This document shows, piece after piece, positions 14,501-22,440 of a stretch of 25,340 bases of DNA. This stretch comes from Chloroflexota bacterium (lineage in GTDB: Bacteria > Chloroflexota > Dehalococcoidia > UBA2985). The number at the start of each line of letters is the position of its first letter. Within the stretch, counting starts at the first letter, position 1. Below the pieces are notes generated by a model. It made no database searches. It was not told the origin of the DNA and saw nothing but the letters and a program-made list of their open reading frames with translations. The position numbers and the translations under genes are program-made. Location of the stretch: the NCBI GenBank assembly GCA_016210515.1, contig JACQTZ010000028.1, positions 1 through 25,340 on the forward strand, written 5' to 3'.

Positions 14501-15301
14501 TCAGGGGATGTCCCTGCGCTGAAAGACCGCTATCGCTGCCGCGTATCCACCGGACGCTACCCCCAGCAGCACCAGCGCGTGGTTCCAGGGCATCGCGCCT
14601 TGCTGGACAATAGACGTGGGATTGTAGTAGTGGAAGATGCTCCAGGGCCCCAGGAACTCCAGGGGCTCCCACAGGTCCGCGACGAAGTCCTCGAAGAAGA
14701 AGGCCACGGTCAGGCCCGTAGCCAAGACGATGGCCCTGGAGCCTTCCCTGGATAGGGCAGAGATGAGGAATGCATATCCGCCAATAGACAGGAACAGCAG
14801 GAAGGCGTTGCAAGAGACCAGGAAGAAGCGGCTCAGCCTGACCGGCTGGTCCAGGTCGCTGATGGCGACTCCCAGGGCCGTGCCCGCCAGAGCCATCCCC
14901 ACCAGGGCAGCAAGTCCCAGCAGCAGACCTGCCCCCTTGGCTAGCACCAGATGAAACCTGGGCAGGGGCCTTGCCAGCAGCAGGAACACGGTTCCCTTCT
15001 CTATCTCCCTGGCCAGGGCGGAGGCGGCGGCGATGGAAAAGGCGGCTGGTATGACGATGTATATGGGGTGGCGGTATCCTACAGCCAGGTATCCCTCTGG
15101 GCCCAGGGCTGGAAGAAGCTCCCCCTGGGTCTTGAGGAAGGCCTGAATGCCCCTGGGAAGCTGGCGGATGAACTCCTCTCCGCCGGGGCCAAAAGAGGTG
15201 AAAGTAGAGGGAACGAGGACGCCCAGCGCCATGAGCGCCAGTCCCATCAGAACCAGGGCTGCCTTATGCCCCCTGAGAGTCGTTCTCAGGATCAGAAGCA
15301 T
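14501..15301 (-). CDS. ABC-2 type transporter permease
   Basis: The 266-residue protein has about six membrane helices: an N-terminal one directly after L-R-T-T-L-R-G-H-K, others around residues 80-100, 120-145, 160-180 and 190-212, and one near the end (about 240-258). The R-E-I-E-K-G-T-V-F-L-L-L-A-R-P segment between helices is typical of ABC-2 permeases, which sit in the cytoplasmic membrane and work with a separate ATPase. The gene starts 8 nt after the ATPase gene, so the pair forms one exporter. The substrate is unknown; drugs, lipids or peptides are usual for this class. Confidence 0.87.
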   Translation of the reverse strand: MLLILRTTLRGHKAALVLMGLALMALGVLVPSTFTSFGPGGEEFIRQLPRGIQAFLKTQGELLPALGPEGYLAVGYRHPIYIVIPAAFSIAAASALAREIEKGTVFLLLARPLPRFHLVLAKGAGLLLGLAALVGMALAGTALGVAISDLDQPVRLSRFFLVSCNAFLLFLSIGGYAFLISALSREGSRAIVLATGLTVAFFFEDFVADLWEPLEFLGPWSIFHYYNPTSIVQQGAMPWNHALVLLGVASGGYAAAIAVFQRRDIP

Positions 15302-15309
15302 ACCCCTCC

Positions 15310-16209
15310 CTATTCCCTATAGTAGCTCAAGAAGATATCCTCCAGGCGGGCCTGCTCGTACACCAGTTCCTCCATCCCCAGCCTGTCCAGCTCTCGCAGC
15401 AAGGGTACTCCATTGCCCTTGACGCCGATTCTGAAGCGTCTGCCTCTTTGCTCCACCGATACCACCCCCGGCAGGGAAGGGGAGATGACGGCCCCATCGG
15501 CCTTCATCTCCACCTCCATGTAGCGTATGCTGCGGTGGCGCAGCTCCTCTACATCCTCGACGGCTACCAGAACACCTCGGCGGATGATGCCCACCCGTTG
15601 ACAGAGGCGCTCCACCTCGGGCAGTACGTGGGAGGACATGAAGATGGTGTGCCCCCTCCTCTGGAGCTCCTGGAGAATGTGGAACAGGGACTGCTGCACC
15701 AGGGGGTCTAGCCCCTCGGTAGGCTCATCTAGCACAATGAAGGCGGGATCATGCTGTAGGGCCTGCACCAGGGCCAGCTTCTGCTTCATGCCCCGGGAGA
15801 ACTCCCGCACTGGGCGGGCCAGGTCTTGCGTGCTCAGCCCCAGTTCGTCGCACAGTTTATCCCTTAGCAGGGGCTCTTTTCTTTGCAGGCGGCCCAGGAG
15901 GTCCAGCAGCTCGTTACCCCGAAGATTCTCGTACATGGAGGGAACGTCGGGGAGGAACCCCATCTCTCGTTTGAGGCGGTGGGAGTCCCGCCATACGTCC
16001 ATTCCCAGGATGGTAGCGCTGCCACTGGTGGGATGGAGAAAACCGGTAAGCAAGCGGATGGTGGTGGTCTTGCCGGAGCCGTTGGGGCCCAGAAACCCGA
16101 AGATTTCCCCCTGTCGGACCGCCAGGTGCAGGTCCTTGACTCCTACCACCTTGCGATAGAGCTTGGTAAGGCCCTGGATCTGCAAGACCACATTTGAGGC
16201 GCTGGACAC
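15310..16209 (-). CDS. ABC transporter ATP-binding protein
   Basis: The 299-residue protein has Walker A G-P-N-G-S-G-K-T (41-48), a somewhat degenerate signature F-S-R-G-M (137-141), Walker B F-I-V-L-D-E (157-162) and the switch His194. After residue 210 comes the C-terminal region usual for DrrA/CcmA-like exporters, with V-S-V-E-Q-R-G-R-R-F-R-I. The start is GTG at 16209 with a weak ribosome site, 14 nt after the regulator gene. It should energise the permease at 14501-15301. Confidence 0.92.
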   Translation of the reverse strand: MSSASNVVLQIQGLTKLYRKVVGVKDLHLAVRQGEIFGFLGPNGSGKTTTIRLLTGFLHPTSGSATILGMDVWRDSHRLKREMGFLPDVPSMYENLRGNELLDLLGRLQRKEPLLRDKLCDELGLSTQDLARPVREFSRGMKQKLALVQALQHDPAFIVLDEPTEGLDPLVQQSLFHILQELQRRGHTIFMSSHVLPEVERLCQRVGIIRRGVLVAVEDVEELRHRSIRYMEVEMKADGAVISPSLPGVVSVEQRGRRFRIGVKGNGVPLLRELDRLGMEELVYEQARLEDIFLSYYRE

Positions 16210-16223
16210 CCTACGATTATACC

Positions 16224-16874
16224 TTATACCTGGGGTGTGCCCTTGGGTTCAGGTGTCACGTAGACGCAGCTGGAGTCACCCCATACCACGCACTTCTTCA
16301 TGGAGACGTGGGTGCCCAGGATTTGCGACAGGAGATGGGAGTCAAAGGCGCAGAGGAACTTGTGTTCCAGGGCTACGCTGCGGAAGGGGCAGTTGAAAAG
16401 CTCTATGTGTACGCTGTCGCCCCTTTGTTCAACCAGCGGTATGAACTGCTCCTGTTCCAGCACCGTGGCCAGAGTAGTGGCGCGCCTGTTCAGGTCGTCG
16501 TCTGGTGACACCGGTGCCCGCTCGGCTATTCTCTGGGCGATACGGGCAAGAACGATCTCAACAAGCCCTTTGCCGTCCTGCCCTTCCACGTCCTCCTTTT
16601 GTAGAGACACGATTGCCTGGAACAGGGAGTCCAGCAGTTTGCCGTAGTTCTTGGGCAGCTCCTCGTGGCCGGCTTCGGTAAGGAAGAAGGAGTACTCCGG
16701 GCGGCCCGTGGGCCTCTTGACCTCCTGAAAGGCCACCAGGTGGTCCCTCTGAAGTATGTCCATGTGACGGCGGATGGTGGCGGGGGCCAGTCCCAGAGAG
16801 TGGGATAGGCTTTCCACCGTGTCTCGCCCTTTTCTCTGGAGGGTCATCAGGATTTGAAGGCGGGTTCCTAGCAT
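16224..16874 (-). CDS. Winged-helix regulator with a C-terminal four-cysteine region (SufR/ArsR-like)
   Basis: Residues 1-65 form a winged helix: L-G-T-R-L-Q-I-L, S-L-G-L-A-P-A-T-I-R-R-H-M as the recognition helix, and R-P-T-G-R-P-E-Y-S-F as the wing. The C-terminal half has four cysteines, C162-x12-C175-x19-C195-x7-C203. The C-x12-C start is the same as in SufR-type iron-sulfur regulators, although the later spacings differ. A redox- or iron-sulfur-sensing repressor is therefore possible but unproven. A GGAAAGGA ribosome site precedes ATG 16874. It is the first gene of the unit regulator-ATPase-permease, and probably controls that exporter and itself. Confidence 0.8.
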   Translation of the reverse strand: MLGTRLQILMTLQRKGRDTVESLSHSLGLAPATIRRHMDILQRDHLVAFQEVKRPTGRPEYSFFLTEAGHEELPKNYGKLLDSLFQAIVSLQKEDVEGQDGKGLVEIVLARIAQRIAERAPVSPDDDLNRRATTLATVLEQEQFIPLVEQRGDSVHIELFNCPFRSVALEHKFLCAFDSHLLSQILGTHVSMKKCVVWGDSSCVYVTPEPKGTPQV

Positions 16875-16999
16875 GGGTTGTCAGTCCTTTCCGTGCATCC
16901 AAACTAGCAAATAAACTCTAATGTGCAGGTTAGCTCGAATTGCCGTGGGTGTCAATTAGGGAGCTTAACATGCAAAAAGACACTGAAAGCATAACCACC

Positions 17000-17029
17000 T
17001 TGACAAACATCTAATGATGTAATTATACT
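17000..17029 (+). promoter_or_regulatory. Strong sigma70-type promoter
   Basis: TTGACA (17000-17005) and TATACT (17024-17029) are 18 nt apart. Transcription should start near 17036, some 30 nt before the ATG of the small zinc-ribbon gene. The surrounding 16875-17030 region is AT-rich and also serves the divergent regulator gene. Confidence 0.75.
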
Positions 17030-17066
17030 ATCTATGATTCAGCTCAGGTGGAGAGGAGGGCTTACC

Positions 17067-17333
17067 ATGGTTAATGCAACTTTGCAGTCTCTGCCGGAGA
17101 CCGAGCCCCAGGAAAACCCCCAATGTGTTCATTACTGGGTCATAGACCTTCCCTCGGGGCCGACCAGCACAGGAAAGTGTCGGCAGTGTGGTGAGACCAG
17201 GGAGTTCAAGAACTATCTGGAGTCCACGTCTTACTGGGATGACGACCGTCTTCCCACCCGGATACCTGGGGGAGAACGCTCTTCCCTGAAACGGGTCGGA
17301 GGAGCAGAGGTGAGTTCCGAGGAAGAAGAGTAG
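17067..17333 (+). CDS. Small zinc-ribbon-like protein
   Basis: From ATG 17067, preceded by GGAGGG, the protein has 88 residues. The putative metal site is C20-x-H22 and C38-x2-C41-G, with the W-V-I-D-L-P and T-R-E-F-K-N-Y pieces around it. An acidic tail (E-V-S-S-E-E-E-E) closes the chain. It looks like the small C-x-H...C-x-x-C-G proteins seen in Chloroflexi genomes, whose role is unknown. It has its own strong promoter and terminator, so it is probably expressed on its own and well. An earlier in-frame start at 17034 would lie at the transcription start and is unlikely. Confidence 0.75.
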   Translation: MVNATLQSLPETEPQENPQCVHYWVIDLPSGPTSTGKCRQCGETREFKNYLESTSYWDDDRLPTRIPGGERSSLKRVGGAEVSSEEEE

Positions 17334-17367
17334 CCGGAAGCCAGGCGAGAAGGCGGGGCTGACGGTA

Positions 17368-17415
17368 AGCGGAGCCAGCATCTTGGATGCAAGAAGGTGC
17401 GGCTCCGCTGTTTTT
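17368..17415 (+). terminator. Intrinsic terminator after the zinc-ribbon gene
   Basis: Stem agcggagcc (17368-17376) pairs with ggctccgct (17401-17409). The inner loop can pair partly (gcatcttg with caagaaggtgc), and g plus five T follow. Confidence 0.85.
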
Positions 17416-17590
17416 ATCATGGTTTGCTCCACGGGTCCGCATGTCTCAAAGGTGGTATACTGACCAGGACGCGTGATTGCGTACTTTGCCCCAGCGCTCT
17501 TAGCGGCGGGAAGCTGGTGCAGACCTCTTGAGATGTCCTGTCTCGGTTCCCGAAAACACGGAGATGCAGGGGTCTTGGAGCATTGCATTG

Positions 17591-18022
17591 ATGAGCGATC
17601 ACATAATCCTTAAAGGAATGGTCTTCTACGGATACCACGGGGTGACTCCCCCTGAGAAGATGATGGGGCAGCCCTTTGTGGTGGACCTGGAGATGGAGGC
17701 GAACCTGAGGATTTCCGGGTCGTCCGACGATATCAAGGATACGGTGGACTACTCCCAGGTATACCAGGCGGTGAAAGAGGTGGTGGAGGGGCCCAGCCGT
17801 GACCTCCTGGAGAGCGTGGCAGAGGGGGTAGCCCAGAAGCTTCTCCAGGCCTTTCCCTTGGATGGCGTCCGGGTTCGAGTGACCAAGCCCCATGTGCCCA
17901 TAAAAGGGGCCGTGGTAGAAGGCGCAGGGGTGGAGATCCACCGGCGGCGTGTCGGTCAGCCCCTCTTGGAAAATGGACCTGGCGGGACAAAATCACCCCA
18001 AAGTAGCCCCCCAATCCCTTGA
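17591..18022 (+). CDS. folB: Dihydroneopterin aldolase FolB
   Basis: FolB converts 7,8-dihydroneopterin to 6-hydroxymethyl-dihydropterin and glycolaldehyde in folate synthesis. From ATG 17591 (GGAG at 17577-17580) the protein has 143 residues. F-Y-G-Y-H-G-V-x-P-x-E22-K, D-T-V-D-Y54-S-Q-V-Y, L-L-E-S-V-A-E and V-T-K99-P-H-V-P-I match the family, with Glu22, Tyr54 and Lys99 as the likely active-site residues. The last 25 residues are a Pro/Gly/Ser-rich tail beyond the usual length of about 120. A TTG at 17528 would extend the N-terminus with unlike sequence. No other folate gene is in view. The next gene, rplI, starts 119 nt later with its own promoter. Confidence 0.93.
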   Translation: MSDHIILKGMVFYGYHGVTPPEKMMGQPFVVDLEMEANLRISGSSDDIKDTVDYSQVYQAVKEVVEGPSRDLLESVAEGVAQKLLQAFPLDGVRVRVTKPHVPIKGAVVEGAGVEIHRRRVGQPLLENGPGGTKSPQSSPPIP

Positions 18023-18080
18023 CCCGCTGCCCTTGAGCCTGTGCTATCCTCTGGGCCGATGAGGTTCTTGGAGATACCCC

Positions 18081-18109
18081 TTCCCAAAATCACATCCGCT
18101 CGTTATAAT
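18081..18109 (+). promoter_or_regulatory. Promoter of the rplI-dnaB replication operon
   Basis: A perfect TATAAT at 18104-18109 follows TTCCCA (18081-18086) after 17 nt. The rplI start codon is at 18141, which gives a leader of about 26 nt with AGAGGTGG as ribosome site. Confidence 0.65.
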
Positions 18110-18140
18110 AGAACAAATACTCTGAATAGAGGTGGTTTTC

Positions 18141-18596
18141 ATGCGAGTGATTTTCTTAGAGGACATACCCAACGTTGCCAGAACAGGAGATGTCAAAGAG
18201 GTCAAGACTGGGTATGCCAGGAACTACCTGCTGCCCAAGCGGCTAGCCGTCGCTGCCACCCCCCAGGAGATGGCGCGTTTGGAGTCCATCCGTCGGGCTG
18301 GCCTGGAGCGTCAGTCCAAGCTGAAAGAGGGCGCACAGGCCATGGCGCAGCGACTGGAGAGCGCCAGCGTCGTCCTGAAGGCACGCTGCGGCCCCAATGG
18401 CAGGCTCTATGGAGCCGTCACCAACGCCATGGTGGCCCAGGAGCTCTCCACACTCATGGACGCGGAGTTCGACCGTCGGGATGTGCAGGTGGACGATATC
18501 CATGACCTGGGTAGCTTCCAGGCAAAGGTGAGACTGCTTCCAGAGCTTACAGCTACTGTTAACTTGGTCGTGGAGCCTTTGCAAGAACAAGAGTAG
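18141..18596 (+). CDS. rplI: Large ribosomal subunit protein bL9
   Basis: The 151-residue protein starts M-R-V-I-F-L-E-D and continues with G-D-V-K-E-V-K-x-G-Y-A-R-N-Y-L-L-P, the bL9 signature. A helix-rich connector (about 42-75) and the C-terminal 23S rRNA-binding domain with N-G-R-L-Y-G-A-V-T follow. ATG 18141 is preferred over the GTG three codons upstream because the ribosome site AGAGGTGG sits at 18128-18135. bL9 binds the base of the L1 stalk. It is the first gene of a cluster with dnaB and two loader-type genes; only 1 nt separates it from dnaB. Confidence 0.95.
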   Translation: MRVIFLEDIPNVARTGDVKEVKTGYARNYLLPKRLAVAATPQEMARLESIRRAGLERQSKLKEGAQAMAQRLESASVVLKARCGPNGRLYGAVTNAMVAQELSTLMDAEFDRRDVQVDDIHDLGSFQAKVRLLPELTATVNLVVEPLQEQE

Positions 18597-18597
18597 G

Positions 18598-19959
18598 ATG
18601 TACGTAGAGAAACTTCCCCCTCACGATGAAAGGGCTGAGGAGTCGGTCATAGGGTCTCTCCTCATAGATGGCAACGCCATCCTCACGGTATCGGCCCTCT
18701 TGCAGCCGGAGGACTTCTACGTGGAGAAGAACAGGTGGTGCTACGAGGCCTGTCTCTCCCTCTGGGACAGCAATGAGGCCATCAACCCGGTCACCGTGGG
18801 CCATCGTTTGGCCATGCTGGAGCGGTTGCAAGAGGTGGGAGGCCCATCCTACCTGGGCCACCTGGTAAGCTCCGTCCCAACCTCGGCTCACGTTGAGCAC
18901 TACGCTCGAATCGTCAGCAGGACCCATACCCTGCGCCGCCTGATCGGCGCGGCAGGGGAGATCGCTTCCCTGGGTTACGATGGCGGAGGGGATGTGGACC
19001 GGGCGCTTTCCCAGGCCGAAGACCTGCTGTTTCGTATCCGTAGCGGCCAGGAGACCAGGGACTTCGTGGCCATCCGCGACGTGCTGGACCAGTACCTGGA
19101 GGAGAGCGCCAGGCTGGAAAGCCCTCTGGAGCGGAGAGAGACTCCCGTATACACCTCTTTCGTAGACCTGGACCAGCTTTTGGGAGGCCTTCAGCGCTCG
19201 GATATGATAGTGCTGGCCTCTGGGCCCTCCGTTGGCAAGAGCACCCTGGCCCTCAACATAGCTCGCCACGCCGCCGGACAGGGAGCCTGTGTAGGTATCT
19301 TCAGCCTGGAGATGAGCCGAGAGCAGATAGGCCACCGCTTTCTGTCCAGTGAGGCCAACGTAGACCTGCGCGCCGTGCGCCAGCGGCTCTATGGCGACGC
19401 GGCCGAGCGCCGCATTGTGAACGCCGCCGGCACCCTCTCTGAGCTGCCCATCTACATAGATGATACGCCCCTTCAGAGCATCGTTGAGATACGAAGCAAG
19501 GCTCGCCGTCTTCACATGGAGAGGAAGCTGGACCTGGCCATCGTAGACTACCTTCAGCTTATTCAGGGAACTGGCAGGCGAGAGAACAGGGTCCAGGAGG
19601 TAGGGGAGATCACCCGCTCCCTGAAGGGCATCGCTCGGGACCTCAATATACCGCTGCTGGCGCTGTCTCAGCTGAGCCGGGCCGTGGAGGGACGCCCCTC
19701 TCACAAGCCCCAGCTTTCAGACCTGCGAGAGAGCGGGAGCATTGAGCAGGATGCCGACGTGGTCATGTTCATCTACCGAGAGGATCAGCGTCTCACCAGG
19801 GAGGAGTGGGAGCGCCAGAATCCAGACGAGGAGTACCCCGGGGGCCTGGCCGACCTCATTGTTGCCAAGCATCGGCATGGCCCCCTGGATACTATCAACC
19901 TGCGATTCAACGGCCCTATGGCCCGCTTTGAGGACCTCCCGACCTCACGAGAGCTGTGA
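18598..19959 (+). CDS. dnaB: Replicative DNA helicase DnaB
   Basis: The 453-residue protein has the N-terminal DnaB domain (about 6-110, with A-E-E-S-V-I-G-S-L-L) and a RecA-like helicase domain (about 185-450). Walker A is G-P-S-V-G-K-S-T (209-216), Walker B L-A-I-V-D-Y-L-Q-L (313-321), the sensor-like L-S-Q357-L-S-R follows, and K-H-R426-H-G-P carries the arginine finger. Length and motifs are complete, and no intein is present. It unwinds DNA at the replication fork as a hexamer. It starts 1 nt after rplI, and its TGA overlaps the ATG of the DnaD-like gene, which points to translational coupling with its probable loaders. Confidence 0.96.
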   Translation: MYVEKLPPHDERAEESVIGSLLIDGNAILTVSALLQPEDFYVEKNRWCYEACLSLWDSNEAINPVTVGHRLAMLERLQEVGGPSYLGHLVSSVPTSAHVEHYARIVSRTHTLRRLIGAAGEIASLGYDGGGDVDRALSQAEDLLFRIRSGQETRDFVAIRDVLDQYLEESARLESPLERRETPVYTSFVDLDQLLGGLQRSDMIVLASGPSVGKSTLALNIARHAAGQGACVGIFSLEMSREQIGHRFLSSEANVDLRAVRQRLYGDAAERRIVNAAGTLSELPIYIDDTPLQSIVEIRSKARRLHMERKLDLAIVDYLQLIQGTGRRENRVQEVGEITRSLKGIARDLNIPLLALSQLSRAVEGRPSHKPQLSDLRESGSIEQDADVVMFIYREDQRLTREEWERQNPDEEYPGGLADLIVAKHRHGPLDTINLRFNGPMARFEDLPTSREL

Positions 19960-20663
19960 TGAACTCCCCCCAGGGATTTCCGGACAACTCCAGGTTCACT
20001 CCTGTGCCCAACCTTCTCTTCGGGCCACTGCTGGAGGAGATCGACGACCTGCTGGTGCTCAAGTGCCTTCTGCGGATACTATGGCTCCACTACCAGAAGA
20101 AAGGGTTTCCCAGGTTTCTGACCCGGGACGAGTTGATGGCGGACCGAACCCTGGCCAGGGCCTTATCGGTCGGCGGCTCATCCGTTAGTGCTACTCTGGA
20201 GAATACCCTTGGAAAAGCTGAACGGCTTGGCGTGCTCATCCACCTGCGCTTGGAGGAGGGCCAGGGCGTGGTTGATGTCTACATGCCAAACACCCAGGAA
20301 GGCCGCCGTGCCGCCCAACACCTGGAGGCTGATACCCTGGACGCGGCCCTTCCTGTGGCCGGGAACCTCCAGCCCCTCCAGGTGTCCAGGCCCAACATCT
20401 TCTCCCTGTACGAGGAGAACATCGGCGTCATCGGCCATATCATGGCTGAAGAGCTGAAGGAGGCGGAGAAGAGCTATCCCCAGGAGTGGATTGAGGAAGC
20501 TTTCCGAGAGGCGGTGGTGCACAACAAGCGCAGTTGGCGTTACATAGAAGCCATCCTGAAAGGGTGGACGACGGAAGGAAGAGACCATGGAGAGCCTGGG
20601 AGACATTCTAAAAAGGTTGACGCCAGGGAGTGGATCAGGCGGCACGGCCTACCCCGGCCCTGA
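19959..20663 (+). CDS. DnaD-like replication initiation/primosome protein
   Basis: The 234-residue protein has a probable winged-helix N-terminal part (about 15-110: R-F-T-P-V-P-N-L-L-F, T-R-D-E-L and a helix-rich segment) and a C-terminal DnaD/DnaB2-like domain at about 146-203 (N-I-F-S-L-Y-E-E-N-I-G, W-I-E-E-A-F-R-E-A-V, R-S-W-R-Y-I-E-A-I-L). The short basic tail with G-R-x-x-x-G-E-P-G-R is typical of such proteins. In Firmicutes, DnaD remodels DNA and helps load the helicase; a similar job is inferred from the position after dnaB. ATG 19959 shares its A with the dnaB stop. Its last 25 codons overlap the next gene in another frame. Confidence 0.85.
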   Translation: MNSPQGFPDNSRFTPVPNLLFGPLLEEIDDLLVLKCLLRILWLHYQKKGFPRFLTRDELMADRTLARALSVGGSSVSATLENTLGKAERLGVLIHLRLEEGQGVVDVYMPNTQEGRRAAQHLEADTLDAALPVAGNLQPLQVSRPNIFSLYEENIGVIGHIMAEELKEAEKSYPQEWIEEAFREAVVHNKRSWRYIEAILKGWTTEGRDHGEPGRHSKKVDAREWIRRHGLPRP

Positions 20664-21981
20664 CGATAGCGAGGAAGAGGCCCAGAACACTCCCGCTTGT
20701 CCCATCTGCGGCGACTTTGGCTGGGTTCGGGTGGAGGTGCCCGTGGGCCATCCCTACTTTGGGAAGGTCATTCCCTGCCGGTGCCAGCAGCGCGACGAAG
20801 ACCCCTCCCGCCTGGCCCGCCTGCAGCGATACAGCAACATGGGCCCTCTCACTCGTTTAAGCTTCCAGGCCACTAGGCCGGAGGGGCGTAGCGCAGATGC
20901 GGAGGGACGTGAGCTATTTCACCAGGCGTATGAGCGGGCCTTGGCCTTTGCCGAAAACCCCAGGGGCTGGCTTGTTTTCACCGGGCCTAGCGGCTGTGGA
21001 AAGACACACCTGGCCGCGGCCATCGCCAACCGGGTGGTAGAGCGCGGGCAGCCCGTCTTCTTCGTCTTTGTCCCCGACCTGCTGGACCACCTTCGCTCCA
21101 CATTCACCCCCTCTAGCGAGGTTTCCTACGACCAGTTCTTCGAGCAGGTGCGCAATACTCCCTTTCTGGTCCTGGACGACCTGGGAGGTCACAGCAGCAC
21201 CCCCTGGGCACAGGAGAAGCTGTACCAGATTCTTAACCATCGCTATACCGCCCAGATGCCGACGGTGATAACCATGAGCCTTCCCCTGGAGGAGCTAGAC
21301 CCCCACTGGCAGACTCGCCTGGGGGATACTGAGCTGGTCACCATATGCTCCCTCGGCACAAAGAGTGCTGAGGGGCCATTGGGCCAGTGGGGCATGGTGG
21401 AGCCGGAGCTACGCCGCCGCATGACCTTTGAGAGCTTCGATGTGAGAGGCAACAAAGCCAGCCGCCCCCAGAGGCAAAGCCTGGAGGCTGCACTTCAGAT
21501 GGCCATAAACTTTGCGAGGGACCCCGATGGCTGGCTGGTATTGTACGGGTCAAGAGGCTGTGGCAAAACTCACCTGTCGGTGGCCATTGCCAATGAGAGC
21601 CTCAAACTCGGCAAGGATGTACGCTACTTCCTGGTGGCCGACCTGCTGGACCGTTTGAGGGACGCGTTCAGTCCAGACAGCACCGTGAGCTACTATAGGC
21701 TCTTTGAGCAGGTGCGTAACGCCGACCTCCTTGTCCTGGAGGACTTCGATTTCGACATGCGTCATGTCACTCCCTGGGCCAGGGAGAAGCTGTACCAGAT
21801 TCTGGTTCATCGCCACGATGCTCGCTTACCCACTGTCATTACCGCGTTGGAGATGATCGATGAAGAGAAGAGCAAAGACCCCATCATCTCTCGGCTGCAG
21901 GATGTTGCTGTAGTAAACGTCGTGCCTATTGACGCGCCGGACTACCGGTATCAGGGCAGGGGCAGGCGAGACCTACCCTAA
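20587..21981 (+). CDS. DnaC/DnaI-like helicase loader with two AAA+ modules
   Basis: The 464-residue protein has an N-terminal zinc-ribbon-like part (C38-P-I-C41 and C64-R-C66), then two consecutive AAA+ domains of the DnaC/IstB type. Domain 1: Walker A G-P-S-G-C-G-K-T-H (133-141), Walker B F-L-V-L-D-D-L-G (193-200), W-Q-T-R-L-G-D near 241. Domain 2: Walker A G-S-R-G-C-G-K-T-H (321-329), L-L-V-L-E-D-F-D (381-388) and I-S-R-L-Q-D (434-439). The domains are clearly repeated (F-E-Q-V-R-N, W-A-x-E-K-L-Y-Q-I-L and P-T-V-I-T occur in both), so the gene arose by internal duplication. Usual loaders have one module in about 250-330 residues. It should load DnaB on DNA. GGAAGAG precedes ATG 20587, inside the DnaD-like gene. 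Confidence 0.88.
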   Translation: MESLGDILKRLTPGSGSGGTAYPGPDDSEEEAQNTPACPICGDFGWVRVEVPVGHPYFGKVIPCRCQQRDEDPSRLARLQRYSNMGPLTRLSFQATRPEGRSADAEGRELFHQAYERALAFAENPRGWLVFTGPSGCGKTHLAAAIANRVVERGQPVFFVFVPDLLDHLRSTFTPSSEVSYDQFFEQVRNTPFLVLDDLGGHSSTPWAQEKLYQILNHRYTAQMPTVITMSLPLEELDPHWQTRLGDTELVTICSLGTKSAEGPLGQWGMVEPELRRRMTFESFDVRGNKASRPQRQSLEAALQMAINFARDPDGWLVLYGSRGCGKTHLSVAIANESLKLGKDVRYFLVADLLDRLRDAFSPDSTVSYYRLFEQVRNADLLVLEDFDFDMRHVTPWAREKLYQILVHRHDARLPTVITALEMIDEEKSKDPIISRLQDVAVVNVVPIDAPDYRYQGRGRRDLP

Positions 21982-22008
21982 GCCATTGAATCCTGTTTGG
22001 TTTAAGTA

Positions 22009-22407
22009 ATGAGTACTCCTTCGGAACATCAGCCCTATTCCATCGAGGATACGGGCAGCGACTGCGAGTTCTGCCGAATAGCGGCCAATGAGACCCCTGC
22101 CAGGGTGGTCTATCAGGACGACGACGTCATAGTCATACAAAACCGGCTGCGGTGGGTGCCCGTGATGCTCTTGGTGATGCCCAAAAGACACATGTCCCAG
22201 GAGGAGATGTGGCAGGACCCCGTCATCGCTCGAATTGCCCATGTGGCCGTTCAGATGGGGAAAGAGCACTGCCCCGAGGGGTTCCGTCTTCTTTCGAATT
22301 TCGGCCATCAGGCGATGCAAAGCCAGCCCCACGGCCACCTGCACGTCCTGGGCGGGACTCCCCTGGGACGCTACGTGTCAGGGCATCCCAGCCCCGGGGA
22401 TAGGTAA
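22009..22407 (+). CDS. HIT family protein
   Basis: The 132-residue protein carries the histidine triad H108-G-H110-L-H112-V-L near the C-terminus and a C19-x2-C22 pair at the start of the domain, which often binds zinc with other residues in HIT proteins. V-V-Y-Q-D-D-D-V and V-M-L-L-V-M-P-K-R-H are the usual core strands. HIT proteins are nucleotide hydrolases or transferases, commonly of the HinT/Ap4A type. The exact substrate is not clear. The ribosome site is weak; the start is chosen because it directly precedes the conserved part. It lies 27 nt after the loader gene and may belong to the same transcript. A tRNA gene on the other strand follows. Confidence 0.87.
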   Translation: MSTPSEHQPYSIEDTGSDCEFCRIAANETPARVVYQDDDVIVIQNRLRWVPVMLLVMPKRHMSQEEMWQDPVIARIAHVAVQMGKEHCPEGFRLLSNFGHQAMQSQPHGHLHVLGGTPLGRYVSGHPSPGDR

Positions 22408-22440
22408 CCACTCAGTGCTCAATAGCTGAGCGGAGGGTTG

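Noticed and set aside
18041..18505. Overlapping 154-codon frame across the start of rplI
   Set aside because: It overlaps bL9 in another frame and has no family signal.
18559..19704. 381-codon open frame antisense to dnaB
   Set aside because: dnaB is unambiguous here; the antisense frame has no motif or ribosome site and is a codon-bias shadow.
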